From Ornithinimicrobium humiphilum (GTDB taxonomy: Bacteria; Actinomycetota; Actinomycetes; Actinomycetales; Dermatophilaceae): 64,000 bases of DNA. This document shows positions 33,615 through 43,328 of the stretch, one piece after another. The stretch is taken from NCBI RefSeq assembly GCF_006716885.1, contig NZ_VFPU01000001.1, positions 186,001-250,000 on the forward strand, in the 5' to 3' direction. The position numbers and the translations under genes are program-made. Position 1 is the stretch's first letter. The number at the start of each line of letters is the position of its first letter. The notes beneath the pieces are model-generated. The model had not been told where the DNA came from. It made no database searches and saw only the letters and a program-made list of their open reading frames with translations.

Positions 33615-34355
33615 GTGGACCTGGCTCTCGCCGCGCGCACCGCTCGCGCCCTCATGGACGAGCACGGCCTGCACGACTGGACGTTCGCCTTCGACCGGGC
33701 GCGGGTGCGTGCCGGCGCGTGCCACTTCGCCGACCGCCGGATCACCGTGAGCCGGGCGCTCGCGGCCGTGCAGGAGGAGGCGGAGGTGCGCGAGACGATC
33801 CTCCACGAGATCGCGCACGCCCTGGTGGGTCCCCGGCACGGCCACGACCAGGTATGGCGTGCGAAGGCTCGCGCGATCGGCGCCACCGGGGAGCGCTGCT
33901 ACTCCGCGGAGGAGCCCGTCGTGCCCGGGCGCTGGCAGGGGCGCTGCGTCGCCGGGCACGTCGTCCACCGGCACCGGCGGCCGCAGCGGCTGCTGCTCTG
34001 CGCCCGCTGCCGCACCGAGCCCCACCTCGACCGGGTGCTGTCGTGGACCCACGACGGCCGGCCGGTGGCCCACGAGCAGCTGGGGCCCGAGGTGGTCGCC
34101 GGGCTGGAGCAGCTGCGGGCGCTCGCCGAGGGCGCCTCCCGCTCCGTCGTCCCGGCCGGCCCGGGCCCCGCCACGCTCGAGCCCGGGGCCCTCCTGCGCA
34201 TCACCGCGCCGGGCCGCTACTGCGGCCTCGTGGGCCGCGTCGTGCGCCGCGGACGCACCCGCTACCTCGTCCAGGTCCCTGGCCAGCGGCTTCACGTGCC
34301 GTTCTCGCTGGCAGAACCGGTCGCGGGGGTCCAGCATGGGGCGTCCGGACGGTAG
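33615..34355 (+). CDS. SprT-like zinc metallopeptidase domain protein
   Basis: 246 residues. The HExxH motif appears as ILHEIAHALVG (~61-71) with a downstream His (GHDQVWRAKARAIG), the SprT/Spartan layout. A zinc-ribbon-like CxxC pair follows (CARC ~136). The C-terminal ~70 residues form a small beta domain (GRYCGLVGRVVRRGRTRYLVQV). SprT-like proteases act on DNA-protein crosslinks in eukaryotes; bacterial function is unclear. GTG 33615 follows TACGAT (33602-33607) with a 7-base gap. Its promoter region is shared back to back with DUF6394. Confidence 0.8.
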   Translation: MDLALAARTARALMDEHGLHDWTFAFDRARVRAGACHFADRRITVSRALAAVQEEAEVRETILHEIAHALVGPRHGHDQVWRAKARAIGATGERCYSAEEPVVPGRWQGRCVAGHVVHRHRRPQRLLLCARCRTEPHLDRVLSWTHDGRPVAHEQLGPEVVAGLEQLRALAEGASRSVVPAGPGPATLEPGALLRITAPGRYCGLVGRVVRRGRTRYLVQVPGQRLHVPFSLAEPVAGVQHGASGR

Positions 34356-34414
34356 TTCCAGGTGGGGCTCGAGTGACTCCTGGGACAACCGTGACCACAT
34401 CGTGACCCAAGTGC

Positions 34415-34428
34415 GTGACGTAGATCAC
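34415..34428. promoter_or_regulatory. CRP/GlxR-type palindrome before the sugar ABC operon
   Basis: GTGA-N6-TCAC (34415-34428), extended by one base each side to CGTGA...TCACG. This is the core of the TGTGA-N6-TCACA consensus of CRP-family regulators. Further GTGAC half-sites lie at 34391 and 34402. The site is about 93 bases before the start codon, suitable for cAMP-dependent control of a sugar importer. Confidence 0.6.
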
Positions 34429-34520
34429 GTGATGTGGGTAATGTCCAGAGAGATGTGCCGGCTGATGCACGACCATCCCAGCGGCCCGTGCGCCCGGCAC
34501 CGCGAGGAAGGAGCCTCAAC

Positions 34521-35900
34521 GTGGCGAGCTCACGCATGAAGCGCGGCCTGGTGACGACGACGTCGGTGGCCGCCGCGCTGACCCTGACGGCCTGCCTGCA
34601 GAACCCGAACGCAGGGTCGGGTTCCGGCGGGTTCAACGCCGACGCCGAGCCGGAGGAGGGTGACGGCGTCGTCACCGTCCTCGGCGCCTTCGGCGGACCC
34701 GAGGAGGAGGCCTTCAGGGCCTCCCTCGAGGCGTTCACCGAGGAGACCGGCATCCAGGTCGAGTACGTCCCCGACCAGGACTTCACCACGACGATCCTGC
34801 TGCGGGTCGGCTCGGGAGACGCCCCCGACGTCGGACTCTTCCCGCAGCCCGGTGGCGTGCTGCAGATGGCCGCCTCCGGCGACATCGTCCCGATCGACAT
34901 GTTCCTCGACTACGACTCGCTCGACTCGACGCTGGTCCCGGGCTTCCTCGACTCGGCGCGCTACCAGGGCCGCGTCTACGCCGCCCCCATGCGCATGGCG
35001 GTCAAGTCGATCGTCTGGTACCCGAAGAAGGCCTACGAGGAGGGCGGCTGGAACACCGAGCCCGCCACCCTCGAGGAGCTCGACGAGATCGCCGAGCAGA
35101 TCAAGGCCGACACCGGCGCGGCACCGTGGTGCATCGGCTGGGAGTCGGCGCAGGCCACGGGGTGGGTCGGCACCGACTGGGTGGAGGAGTACATGCTCCG
35201 CCTGCACGGGCCCGACGTCTACGACGACTGGATCTACCACCGCATCCCGTTCAACGACGAGCGCGTCGTGGAGGCCATCCAGGCCTACGACGACCTCGCC
35301 AACAAGGAGGGCAACGTCCTCGGCGGGCGGGACGGCGTCCTGTCCACCTCCTTCGACGCGGCGATGACGCCGGCCCTCGAGGACCCGCCCGCGTGCTACC
35401 TCATGCGGCAGGGCAACTTCGCGGCCAGCTTCTTCCCGCCGGAGGTCGCCGAGAACCTCGACGAGGAGATCGGCATCTTCATGTTCCCGCCGGCCGAGGA
35501 CGGCTACGACGGCGTCCCGGTGCTGGGCGGTGGCGACCTCGCGGCGGCCTTCTCCTACGACACCGACACGGTCGAGTTCATGCGCTACATCACCTCCGAC
35601 CAGTTCGGTGCCGAGGCGGCGCAGCGCGGTGGCTGGCTCAACCCGCACACCACCTTCGACCAGGAGAACTATCCCGACGAGATCACCAAGCAGATCGCCC
35701 AGATGGCCTACGAGGCCGACGTCTTCCGCTTCGACGGCTCGGACGTCATGCCCAAGGAGGTCGGCTCCGACTCGTTCTGGAAGGGCATGGTCGACCTGCA
35801 GAGCGGTGACCGCACGCCGCAGCAGGTGGCGGACGCCATCGAGTCCAGCTGGCCGACGGGCGGCGACGACGGTGCAGCGGAGACCGGTGACGGGCGATGA
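34521..35900 (+). CDS. AglE-like sugar ABC transporter substrate-binding lipoprotein
   Basis: 459 residues. Lipoprotein signal with lipobox LTAC (~21-24) after MKRGLVTTTSVAAAL. Family 1 extracellular solute-binding fold: VTVLGAFGGPEEEAFRASLEAF and LRVGSGDAPDVGLFPQPG early, and the long Trp-rich segment ESAQATGWVGTDWVEEYMLR resembles alpha-glucoside (AglE-type) receptors rather than maltose MalE. It captures an oligosaccharide, probably an alpha-glucoside, at the cell surface. GTG 34521 is chosen because AAGGAG is 7 bases upstream; an ATG 5 codons later is possible. It heads a three-gene operon with the two permeases (overlapping ATGA junctions). Confidence 0.9.
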   Translation: MASSRMKRGLVTTTSVAAALTLTACLQNPNAGSGSGGFNADAEPEEGDGVVTVLGAFGGPEEEAFRASLEAFTEETGIQVEYVPDQDFTTTILLRVGSGDAPDVGLFPQPGGVLQMAASGDIVPIDMFLDYDSLDSTLVPGFLDSARYQGRVYAAPMRMAVKSIVWYPKKAYEEGGWNTEPATLEELDEIAEQIKADTGAAPWCIGWESAQATGWVGTDWVEEYMLRLHGPDVYDDWIYHRIPFNDERVVEAIQAYDDLANKEGNVLGGRDGVLSTSFDAAMTPALEDPPACYLMRQGNFAASFFPPEVAENLDEEIGIFMFPPAEDGYDGVPVLGGGDLAAAFSYDTDTVEFMRYITSDQFGAEAAQRGGWLNPHTTFDQENYPDEITKQIAQMAYEADVFRFDGSDVMPKEVGSDSFWKGMVDLQSGDRTPQQVADAIESSWPTGGDDGAAETGDGR

Positions 35901-37093
35901 GCTACTCGCACACCCCTCCACCCGTCGGTGACGACACGAGTGTCGTCCCCGACGAGCGTGCGGACGAGGCGCCGCCGCAGGCGGCGGTGCCCGACGACCA
36001 GGGGCTGCAGCCCGTCAAGCTCCTGATCGGCGTCGTGGGCGTGGCCTTCACCCTCTGGGCCATGTTCAACCTGTTCCTCGCGTTCGCCTACTACCCCGGC
36101 TGGTTCTTCGACAGCAAGATCCTCATGGGGGTCCTCGGCCTCGTCGCCGGGGTCGGCGGCGCGGCGCTGCTCTTCTACTTCATCAACGTCGCGATCGAGG
36201 CCTTGCCGCGCAAGCTCGAGCACGGGCTGATCCCCTACGCCTTCCTGCTGCCGGGGTTCTCGCTCATCGGGCTGATGCTGCTCTTCCCGACCGCCCAGAC
36301 CATCCACTACAGCTTCGCCAACGCCGACAGCACGGCCTACGTGGGGCTGCAGAACTACCGTGACCTGTTCACGGACCGGGCGTTCTGGTCGGCGATCCTC
36401 AACAACTTCCTGTGGATCGCGATCGTCCCGGCGGTCACGGTCGCGATCGGTGTGGTCGTGGCGGTGATGGCCGACAAGCTGTCCGCCCAGGGCGAGAAGT
36501 GGGCCAAGAGCTTCATCTTCCTGCCGATGGCCATCAGCTTCGTCGCGGCGTCGGCGATCTGGCTGACCTCGGTCTACGCCTACCAGGCGCCGGGGCGGCC
36601 GCAGACGGGCGCGCTCAACGCGATCGTGGACCTCTTCGGCGGCACGCCGCAGAACTGGCTCTCGATCGACACGGCGCGGCTCAACAGCCTGCTGCTCATG
36701 GTGATCCTCGTCTGGCTGCAGACGGGTTTCGCGATGGTGCTGCTGTCGGCGGCCATCAAGGGCGTCCCCGAGGACACCCTCGAGGCGGCCCGCATCGACG
36801 GCGCCTCGGAGTGGCAGATCTTCTGGAAGGTGATCATCCCGCAGATCAAGGGCACGATCATCACGGTCTTCATCACCGTGCTGATCCTGGTGCTGAAGGT
36901 GTTCGACATCGTCTACGTGCTGACCAACGGTCGCAACAACACCGACGTCATCGCGAACATGTTCTTCAACCAGCTCTTCGCCCGCGGTCAGGCCGGCGTC
37001 GCCAGCGCCCTCGTCGTGGTGCTGCTGATCCTGGTCATCCCGATCCTCATCTACCAGGTCAAGCAGTTCCGCGAGCAGGAGGCACAGCGATGA
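35897..37093 (+). CDS. Sugar ABC transporter permease, AglF/MalF type
   Basis: 398 residues. Two extra N-terminal helices (~35-95) precede a MetI-type six-helix permease. The EAA loop that docks the ATPase is EAARIDGASEWQIFWK (~297-312). The predicted fit is one half of a heterodimeric import channel with the following AglG-like protein. It overlaps the receptor gene by 4 bases and the next gene by 4 bases. No ATPase gene is in the operon, so a shared MsmK-type ATPase encoded elsewhere must energise it. Confidence 0.92.
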   Translation: MSYSHTPPPVGDDTSVVPDERADEAPPQAAVPDDQGLQPVKLLIGVVGVAFTLWAMFNLFLAFAYYPGWFFDSKILMGVLGLVAGVGGAALLFYFINVAIEALPRKLEHGLIPYAFLLPGFSLIGLMLLFPTAQTIHYSFANADSTAYVGLQNYRDLFTDRAFWSAILNNFLWIAIVPAVTVAIGVVVAVMADKLSAQGEKWAKSFIFLPMAISFVAASAIWLTSVYAYQAPGRPQTGALNAIVDLFGGTPQNWLSIDTARLNSLLLMVILVWLQTGFAMVLLSAAIKGVPEDTLEAARIDGASEWQIFWKVIIPQIKGTIITVFITVLILVLKVFDIVYVLTNGRNNTDVIANMFFNQLFARGQAGVASALVVVLLILVIPILIYQVKQFREQEAQR

Positions 37094-38001
37094 GCGCGAC
37101 GACAGAGTCGGCCCCCACGGCCCAGGAGGTCATGGCCACCCGGCGTCGCAACGCGGGCCGGATGAAGGACGGGCGCCCCCGCAGCCCCGTCGCGATGATC
37201 GTGATGCTCCTGCTGGTGGTGCTGTGGTCGCTGCCCACGATCGGTCTGCTCATCACCAGCTTCCGCACCCGGTCGGCGGCCGAGACCTCCGGCTGGTGGG
37301 AGGCGCTGTGGGTCGGCGGCTGGACGACCCAGAACTACCGGGCCGTCTTCGAGCAGGCCGACCTCGGCACCGCCTTCCTCAACGGGATCCTGGTGGCCGT
37401 GCCCGCGACGATCATCCCGATCATGTTCGCGGCGTTCGCCGCCTACGCGTTCACGTTCATGGACTTCAAGGGCAAGGACGTGCTCTTCATCGTGATCGTG
37501 GCCGTCATGGTGGTGCCGATCCAGGTGGCCTTCCAGCCGCTGCTCGACCTGCTCGGCCCGCGCGGCCTGGGCATCTCGGGCCAGTACCTCGCGGTCTGGC
37601 TGCTCCACACCGGCTTCGGTATGCCGCTGTGCATCTACGTCCTCCGCAACTACATGGCCTCGCTGCCGTTCAGCGTCGTCGAGTCGGCGCGGATCGACGG
37701 GTGCTCCAACTTCCAGATCTTCTGGAAGCTCATCGCCCCGATGGCGATGCCGGCGATGGCGGCCTTCGCCACCCTGCAGTTCCTGTGGGTCTGGAACGAC
37801 CTGCTCATCGCCAAGCTGTTCCTGACCAACAACAACACGACCGTCATCGTCAAGCTGCAGCAGCTGCTGGGCACCCAGGGTCAGGGTGCCGAGCTGCTCA
37901 CGGCCGGTGCCTTCATCTCGATGGTGCTGCCGATGATCGTCTTCTTCGTGCTCCAGAACTTCCTGGTGCGCGGTATGACGTCGGGCGCGGTCAAGGGCTG
38001 A
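37090..38001 (+). CDS. Sugar ABC transporter permease, AglG/MalG type
   Basis: 303 residues, six membrane helices; the first at ~37-57. EAA loop ESARIDGCSNFQIFWK (~197-212). The start ATG 37090 overlaps the upstream stop (ATGA) and gives the expected MalG-type N-terminus. Last gene of the importer operon; a 16-bp hairpin follows 23 bases after the stop. Substrate inferred from the receptor only. Confidence 0.92.
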   Translation: MSATTESAPTAQEVMATRRRNAGRMKDGRPRSPVAMIVMLLLVVLWSLPTIGLLITSFRTRSAAETSGWWEALWVGGWTTQNYRAVFEQADLGTAFLNGILVAVPATIIPIMFAAFAAYAFTFMDFKGKDVLFIVIVAVMVVPIQVAFQPLLDLLGPRGLGISGQYLAVWLLHTGFGMPLCIYVLRNYMASLPFSVVESARIDGCSNFQIFWKLIAPMAMPAMAAFATLQFLWVWNDLLIAKLFLTNNNTTVIVKLQQLLGTQGQGAELLTAGAFISMVLPMIVFFVLQNFLVRGMTSGAVKG

Positions 38002-38024
38002 GCCCCGGTCCGCCGGTCCGCACC

Positions 38025-38062
38025 ACGGGCGGGCGTCCCCCTCGGCGGGGGCGCCCGCCCGT
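38025..38062 (+). terminator. Terminator of the sugar importer operon
   Basis: 16-bp stem with one G-U pair, ACGGGCGGGCGTCCCC (38025-38040) and GGGGGCGCCCGCCCGT (38047-38062), 6-base loop. Confidence 0.8.
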
Positions 38063-38090
38063 CGGCGTGCTCTGGCCTAGTCTGTGCGCC

Positions 38091-39599
38091 ATGAAGCTCG
38101 CCGACCTCGCCGCCGCCCTGGGTTCCTCCCTCGACGACCGCACCGGTCACGTCGGTGAGACCGTCGTCACCGGCGTCAGCCACCAGGCCGACTGGATCCG
38201 CCCCGGCCAGGCCTTCGTGGCCATCAAGGGCGCGCGCTTCGACGGGCACGACTTCATCGGCGAGGCCGCCGAGGCCGGCGCCGTCGTCGTGATCGGCGAG
38301 GGCCTGCCGCAGGGCGCGATCTGCCCGCTGCCGTACCTCGAGGTCCCGCACGCCCGCGCCGCGCTCGCCGACGCCGCGACCGCGATCCTGGGCCGCCCGA
38401 GCGACGACCTGGTCGTGCTGGGCGTCACCGGCACCGACGGCAAGACGACCACCTCCTGCCTGGCCCTCCACCTGCTGCGCGCCACCGGCCGCCCCACCGG
38501 GCTGCTGTCCACGATCGGCTACGAGCTGCCCGACGGCCTCCTGCGCCAGCCGCCCTCGCACTTCACCACTCCCGAGGCGCCGCAGGTGCAGCAGATCCTG
38601 CGCGACATGCTCCGCCACGAGGCCACCCACGCCGTGGTCGAGTCGTCCTCCCACGCGCTGGCCATGGACCGGGTCCGCGGCGTCTCCTACGACGTCGGCA
38701 TCTGGACCAACCTCACCGGGGAGCACCTCGACTTCCACGGCACGATGGAGCAGTACTTCGCCGACAAGGCCAAGCTCGTCCAGCGGGCCGCGCACAGCGT
38801 GCTCAACGTCGACGACCAGCCGTGGTTCGACCGGCTCCTGCCGCTGGCGACCGAGGGCGGCCGCGCCGTCACCACCTACTCCGCCGAGGGCTCCGACGCC
38901 GACTGGCGCGCGTCCGACGTCGTGGAGGGCGCCGAGGCGATCACCTTCACGCTGCACGCCCCCGACGGCGAGTTCGCCGCCTCGCTGCCGATGATCGGCC
39001 GCTTCAACGTCGCCAACGCGCTCGCCGCGATGGCCGGGGTCGCTGCCACCGGCGTCGCGACCGCCGACCTCGTCGAGGCGCTCGCGTCCTTCGGCGGCGT
39101 CGCCGGGCGCATGGAGATGGTCGAGCGCCACCCCGGCGAGCCGCGCGTCATCGTCGACTTCGCCCACACGCCGCCCAGCCTGGAGAAGGCGCTGGAGACC
39201 GTGCGCGTGACCACCGACGGGGCGCTGTGGGTCGTCATCGGCTCCGCCGGAGGCCCCCGCGACCCCTCCAAGCGCGCGCCGCTGGGCGAGGTCGCCACCC
39301 GCCTGGCCGACCACGCGGTCTTCTCCGAGGAGGACCACCGCACCACGCCGCTGCAGGAGATCCTCGACGAGATGGAGCGCGGCGCCCGTGAGGCCGGCCG
39401 CGACAACTTCGTCTCGATCGGCGACCGCGTGCAGGCGATCCGCCACGTCGTCTGCAGCGCCGCCCCGGACGACACCGTCCTGCTGGCCGGCAAGGGTCCG
39501 GAGGAGACCCTCGAGCGTGACACCGAGACGATCCCGTGGGCGGAGATCGAGGAGGCCCGCACGGCCCTCCGCATCCGCCGCGACGGCGGCTGCGCGTAG
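38091..39599 (+). CDS. MurE-like Mur ligase paralogue
   Basis: 502 residues with all three Mur ligase domains: N-terminal UDP-binding domain, central ATPase with GVTGTDGKTTTSCLA (~110-124) and C-terminal domain (RVIVDFAHTPPSLEKAL; GSAGGPRDPSKRAPLGE). The central lysine region (HAVVESSSHALAMDRV) fits UDP-MurNAc-dipeptide ligases. The substrate signature DNPR that marks m-DAP-adding MurE is replaced by EEDHRTTP, so this is probably not the housekeeping enzyme of the division cluster, and the added substrate is unknown. Start fixed by TAGTCT (38078-38083), 7 bases, ATG. Single gene. Confidence 0.78.
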   Translation: MKLADLAAALGSSLDDRTGHVGETVVTGVSHQADWIRPGQAFVAIKGARFDGHDFIGEAAEAGAVVVIGEGLPQGAICPLPYLEVPHARAALADAATAILGRPSDDLVVLGVTGTDGKTTTSCLALHLLRATGRPTGLLSTIGYELPDGLLRQPPSHFTTPEAPQVQQILRDMLRHEATHAVVESSSHALAMDRVRGVSYDVGIWTNLTGEHLDFHGTMEQYFADKAKLVQRAAHSVLNVDDQPWFDRLLPLATEGGRAVTTYSAEGSDADWRASDVVEGAEAITFTLHAPDGEFAASLPMIGRFNVANALAAMAGVAATGVATADLVEALASFGGVAGRMEMVERHPGEPRVIVDFAHTPPSLEKALETVRVTTDGALWVVIGSAGGPRDPSKRAPLGEVATRLADHAVFSEEDHRTTPLQEILDEMERGAREAGRDNFVSIGDRVQAIRHVVCSAAPDDTVLLAGKGPEETLERDTETIPWAEIEEARTALRIRRDGGCA

Positions 39600-39715
39600 C
39601 GCTTCGTCCCGGCGACATGCCCAATCTCGTCGGCCCGAGCGTGCACGTGCTCGCTCCAGCCGGTCCAGCCGGGCGTGTCGCCGGGACAGACCAGGCTGGG
39701 CGGCGACGGCATACC

Positions 39716-39814
39716 CCTCTGAGGCACCTCTGAGGTAGGGAGACCGGCGCGATCTGAGGTAGTCGGCCGGGCAGAGATAGGGATCTCGTCCGATGTCCCG
39801 GCCTACCTCAGAGG
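39716..39814. promoter_or_regulatory. Cluster of CTGAGGTA repeats upstream of the LuxR/MalT-type regulator
   Basis: An 11-mer CCTCTGAGG[C/T]A occurs twice end to end (39716-39737), a third TCTGAGGTAG at 39753-39762, and CCTACCTCAGAGG (39802-39814) is a perfect 13-bp inverse of 39727-39739. GAGAT-AGGG-ATCTC (39774-39787) lies between. It is followed 54 bases later by the microprotein start. This looks like a multi-copy operator or a looped repression site. The rest of 39600-39867 contains nothing recognisable. Confidence 0.6.
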
Positions 39815-39867
39815 ACGAATCTTGCTGGTGTCGGGCCCGTCCGGGTCCGTCAGCGAGAGGAAAGACC

Positions 39868-40047
39868 ATGTTCGTCACCAGTGCCTTCCTGGACGTCGAG
39901 AACACCTACCGTCGCGAGCAGCTCCGCCGCGCGTGGGGTGGCGGCCGGCTCCTGGGCCTGCGCCGTCGCGTCCGAACCGCCAGCGCTCGCCGCGCTCACC
40001 GGCCGGAGCACCTCGCCCGCCGCGGCGCCGTCGTCGGGGCCCGGTGA
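39868..40047 (+). CDS. Small basic protein upstream of the LuxR regulator
   Basis: 59 residues, 27 percent Arg/Lys, no Cys and no membrane helix. [17 protein letters not shown] at ~7-23 is predicted helical; the C-terminal half is Arg/Ala-rich. ATG 39868 has a good ribosome site (AGAGGAAAG). Its stop overlaps the GTG of the large regulator as GTGA, so translation of the regulator probably depends on it. Arg-rich N-terminal helices of this size are common in short actinobacterial proteins without known function; it could be a leader that couples translation or a regulator partner. Confidence 0.62.
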   Translation: MFVTSAFLDVENTYRREQLRRAWGGGRLLGLRRRVRTASARRAHRPEHLARRGAVVGAR

Positions 40048-43000
40048 GCACCGACACGTCGCCCGCCACGGCCCATAAAGGACTGGACCTGTCCGTGCTG
40101 GCCGCGATGATGGGGGACGTGACACCACAGGAGCGCGCATCGACGCCGCTGCTGGGCCGCGACCGAGAGCTCGCGGAGCTGCAGGCGAGGGTCGGTCTCG
40201 GGGACGACCCGAGGCCGGCCCCCGTCGTGCTCGGCGGCGACGCCGGCGTCGGCAAGACCCGGCTGCTGCGCGAGCTCGGCGCGCGCGCCCGCGGACAGGG
40301 CTGGCGCGTGCTCGTCGGCCACTGCCTCGACTTCGGCGACAGCGCGCTGCCGCTGCTGCCCTTCACCGAGATCCTCGGCCGGCTCGACGACGACGCCCGC
40401 GACCTGGTGGCGTCGCTCGTCGCCCACCACCCCGGCCTGGGCCGCCTGCTGCCCGCAGGGCGCGTCCTGAGCGCCGCGCACGGCCGCGACCAGGACGCCT
40501 TCGACGGGCTGGCCACGTCCGGCCCCGCCTCGCGCACCCTCGCCGACGGCGCCCCGCTGCTGCCGCGCGAGACCGACGAGGGCGCCGTCCGTGCCGACCT
40601 CTTCGAGTCGCTGCACGCCGCGCTCGAGGCGCTGGGCGCCGACCGCCCGCTGCTGCTCGTCGTCGAGGACGTGCACTGGGCCGACCGCTCCACCCGCGAC
40701 CTGCTCGCGTTCCTCTTCGCCCGCGGCTTCACCACGCCCGTCTCGGTCGTCGCCTCCTACCGCGCCGACGACCTGCACCGCCGCCACCCGCTCCGCCCGG
40801 CCGTGGCCGAGTGGGGCCGGATGCCCGCAGTGCACCGCATGCACCTCACCCCGCTCGAGGACGCCGACGTGCGGGCGCTCGTCCGCGCGGTGCGTCCTGG
40901 CCTGGCCGACGGCCGCGCCGTCGAGGAGATCGTCCGCCGCGCCGAGGGCAACGCCTTCTTCGCCGAGGAGCTCGTCGTCGCCCGCGAGCTCGGCGACGAC
41001 GCCCTGCCGACCGACCTCGCCGACCTCCTGCTCGTCCGCCTCGACCGGTTGCCCGACGACGCCCGCGCGGTCGTTCGCGCCGCGGCCTGCATCGGGCGCC
41101 GGGTCTCCCACACGATGCTGGCCGAGGTCGTCGACCTCGCCGGCTCCGCCCTCGACGAGGCCCTGCGCGCGGCGGTCGAGGCCAACATCCTGCTGCCGCA
41201 GCCCGACGCCAGCTACTCCTTCCGCCACGCACTCCTCGGCGAGGCGGTCTACGACGACCTGCTGCCGGGCGAACGCGCCCGCATCCACGCCGCCTGCGCC
41301 CGCGCGCTGGGCGACGGTCGCGTGCCCGGTGCTGCCGCCGAGCTCGCGCGCCACGCCCGCGCCGGCCACGACCCCGTGACCGCGGTCCGCGCCTCCGTGC
41401 AGGCGGGCGAGGAAGCTCTGGGGGTCGGCGGTCCCGACGAGGCGGCCCGCCACTTCCTCACGGCGCTGGAGCTGCTCGACGTGCCCGGCGTGGCCGAGCG
41501 CGCCGAGGTCGCTCGCACGTCGGTGGTCATCCAGGCGGCCGAGGCGCTCGTCACCGCCGGGGAAGGTCCCCGGGCCGTCAAGCTGCTGCGCTCGGAGGCG
41601 GGCCCCGTCGGGGGTGGCCGCGCCGACGGCGACCACCCCGCCACCGTCGTGCTCTCCGGCGGGCTCGTGCCCGTCGCCGGCCCCACGGGCGCCACCGACC
41701 CCGAGGCCTCCGCCCGCGCCGACCTGCTCGTCGCGCTCGCCCACGCCGCGCTGCTCGTCGACGAGCCTGGCGTCAGCGCCCTGGCCGCCAGCGAGGAGGC
41801 CCTCGACCTGCTGCACGACGAGCGCACCAAGCGGCGCGCCCGCGCGCTCGCCGTCCACTCCCGCGCGCTGGCCGAGCGCGGCCGCTTCGAGGTGGCGACC
41901 CGTGCGGCGACCGCGGCCTCCGAGCTGGCGGCCGAGCTGGGGCTGGAGCGCCTGCAGGACGAGGCGGCGACGATCCTGGGACGGCTCAAGTCGTTCGTTG
42001 GCGAGCCCGACGCGGCGGTCGAGGCGATGTCCGACGTCATCCGCCGGCTGCGCCGCTCCAGCCACACCATCGGCCTGGTCCGGGCGCTGCACCAGATGGG
42101 CGGCATCCTCTACGAGCAGGCCTGCTACGAGGAGGCCCGCCCCTACTACCGCGAGGCCGTCGAGCTGGCGCGCGAGCACGGCCGGCCCTGGGCGCCCTTC
42201 GGCTTCGACGCGCGCGTGCTGGGCGGCATCTGCGCCTATCTCGTCGGCGACTGGGGGGACGTCGACCGGCTGGCCGACGTCTCGGGCGAGACGCCACCCG
42301 CGGTGCTGGCGCCCATGCTGACGGGGCTGGGGCTCCATACCCTCGCCGGGCGGGGCGACCCCTCGGCGACGGCGGTGCTGGAGTCGCTGCCCCGGTCGAC
42401 CTTCCGGGACGGCTGGGCCGTCGTGCTGGCGACCGGGCCGGCCATCGACGTCCGCGGCGACGCGGGCGACCTCGACGGCGCCATCGCGGCCTACGACCGG
42501 GCCACCTCGGCGGTCAAGGACCTCTGGCACGTCTCGAGCTTTCCCGCCCAGGTGCGCTTCGGCGCGCTGCTGCTGGGGCAGCTCGCCGCCCGTGCCGCGA
42601 CCGCGGCCGGCCCCGAGCGCGACCGACTGGTCCTCGTGGGTGAACGCCTCGTGCAGGACCGCGAGGCCGTCGCGGGGCGGCGCCACGAGCTGGACCGCAA
42701 GGACGGTCCGGAGGGTGTGGCGTGGAACCTGCGCCACCATGCCGAGCACCTCCGCCTGCGCTGGCGGGCCGACGCCGACCCGCCGCCGCTCGACGAGCTG
42801 GTCACGGCCTGGGAGGCGGCGCTCGACGGCTTCGAACGGCTGGGACACGCCTACGAGCGGGCCCGCACGGCCTCGCGCCTGGCGTCGGTGCTGGTCACCG
42901 CCGGGCCGGAGCACGCCGCGCGTTCGCGCCAGCTGGTCGAGGAGGCCCGTGAGGTCGCCGAGCGCCTCGGTGCGCTGCCGCTGCTGGCCGAGCTGGGCGG

Positions 43001-43274
43001 CGTCGGGCGACGACGGCCGCGAGGTGCGTCAGGTGGATCCGCGACCGCTCCGGCCGCGTCGGCACGCCCCGCCCCGGTGGTCGAGCTGACGCCGCGCGAG
43101 CGGGAGGTGCTCGAGCTCGTCGCCGCCGGGCGCACCAACGGCGAGATCGGCCGGCAGCTCTTCATCTCGACCAAGACCGTGAGCGTCCACGTCTCCAACA
43201 TCCTGGCCAAGCTCGGCGTGAGCGGCCGCACGGAGGCGGCGGCCGTCGCGCGGGAGCAGGGGCTGCTGGGCTGA
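40044..43274 (+). CDS. Large LuxR-family (MalT-like, AAA) transcriptional regulator
   Basis: 1,076 residues. ATPase at the N-terminus: [15 protein letters not shown] (Walker A, ~66-80) and [19 protein letters not shown] (Walker B, ~208-226). A long TPR-like helical middle (~440-940) is followed by an HTH_LuxR domain at ~1010-1072 ([36 protein letters not shown]). This is the LAL/STAND class in which ATP and an inducer drive oligomerisation and promoter activation. GTG 40044 overlaps the microprotein stop; an ATG at 40107 is an alternative. The CTGAGGTA repeats upstream may be its own binding sites. Target genes cannot be named. Confidence 0.88.
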   Translation: MSTDTSPATAHKGLDLSVLAAMMGDVTPQERASTPLLGRDRELAELQARVGLGDDPRPAPVVLGGDAGVGKTRLLRELGARARGQGWRVLVGHCLDFGDSALPLLPFTEILGRLDDDARDLVASLVAHHPGLGRLLPAGRVLSAAHGRDQDAFDGLATSGPASRTLADGAPLLPRETDEGAVRADLFESLHAALEALGADRPLLLVVEDVHWADRSTRDLLAFLFARGFTTPVSVVASYRADDLHRRHPLRPAVAEWGRMPAVHRMHLTPLEDADVRALVRAVRPGLADGRAVEEIVRRAEGNAFFAEELVVARELGDDALPTDLADLLLVRLDRLPDDARAVVRAAACIGRRVSHTMLAEVVDLAGSALDEALRAAVEANILLPQPDASYSFRHALLGEAVYDDLLPGERARIHAACARALGDGRVPGAAAELARHARAGHDPVTAVRASVQAGEEALGVGGPDEAARHFLTALELLDVPGVAERAEVARTSVVIQAAEALVTAGEGPRAVKLLRSEAGPVGGGRADGDHPATVVLSGGLVPVAGPTGATDPEASARADLLVALAHAALLVDEPGVSALAASEEALDLLHDERTKRRARALAVHSRALAERGRFEVATRAATAASELAAELGLERLQDEAATILGRLKSFVGEPDAAVEAMSDVIRRLRRSSHTIGLVRALHQMGGILYEQACYEEARPYYREAVELAREHGRPWAPFGFDARVLGGICAYLVGDWGDVDRLADVSGETPPAVLAPMLTGLGLHTLAGRGDPSATAVLESLPRSTFRDGWAVVLATGPAIDVRGDAGDLDGAIAAYDRATSAVKDLWHVSSFPAQVRFGALLLGQLAARAATAAGPERDRLVLVGERLVQDREAVAGRRHELDRKDGPEGVAWNLRHHAEHLRLRWRADADPPPLDELVTAWEAALDGFERLGHAYERARTASRLASVLVTAGPEHAARSRQLVEEAREVAERLGALPLLAELGGVGRRRPRGASGGSATAPAASARPAPVVELTPREREVLELVAAGRTNGEIGRQLFISTKTVSVHVSNILAKLGVSGRTEAAAVAREQGLLG

Positions 43275-43328
43275 GACGGGGGCTCGCGCACCCGCCCGGG
43301 CCGCCGGGGGTCTGGGCCGGCCCCGACC

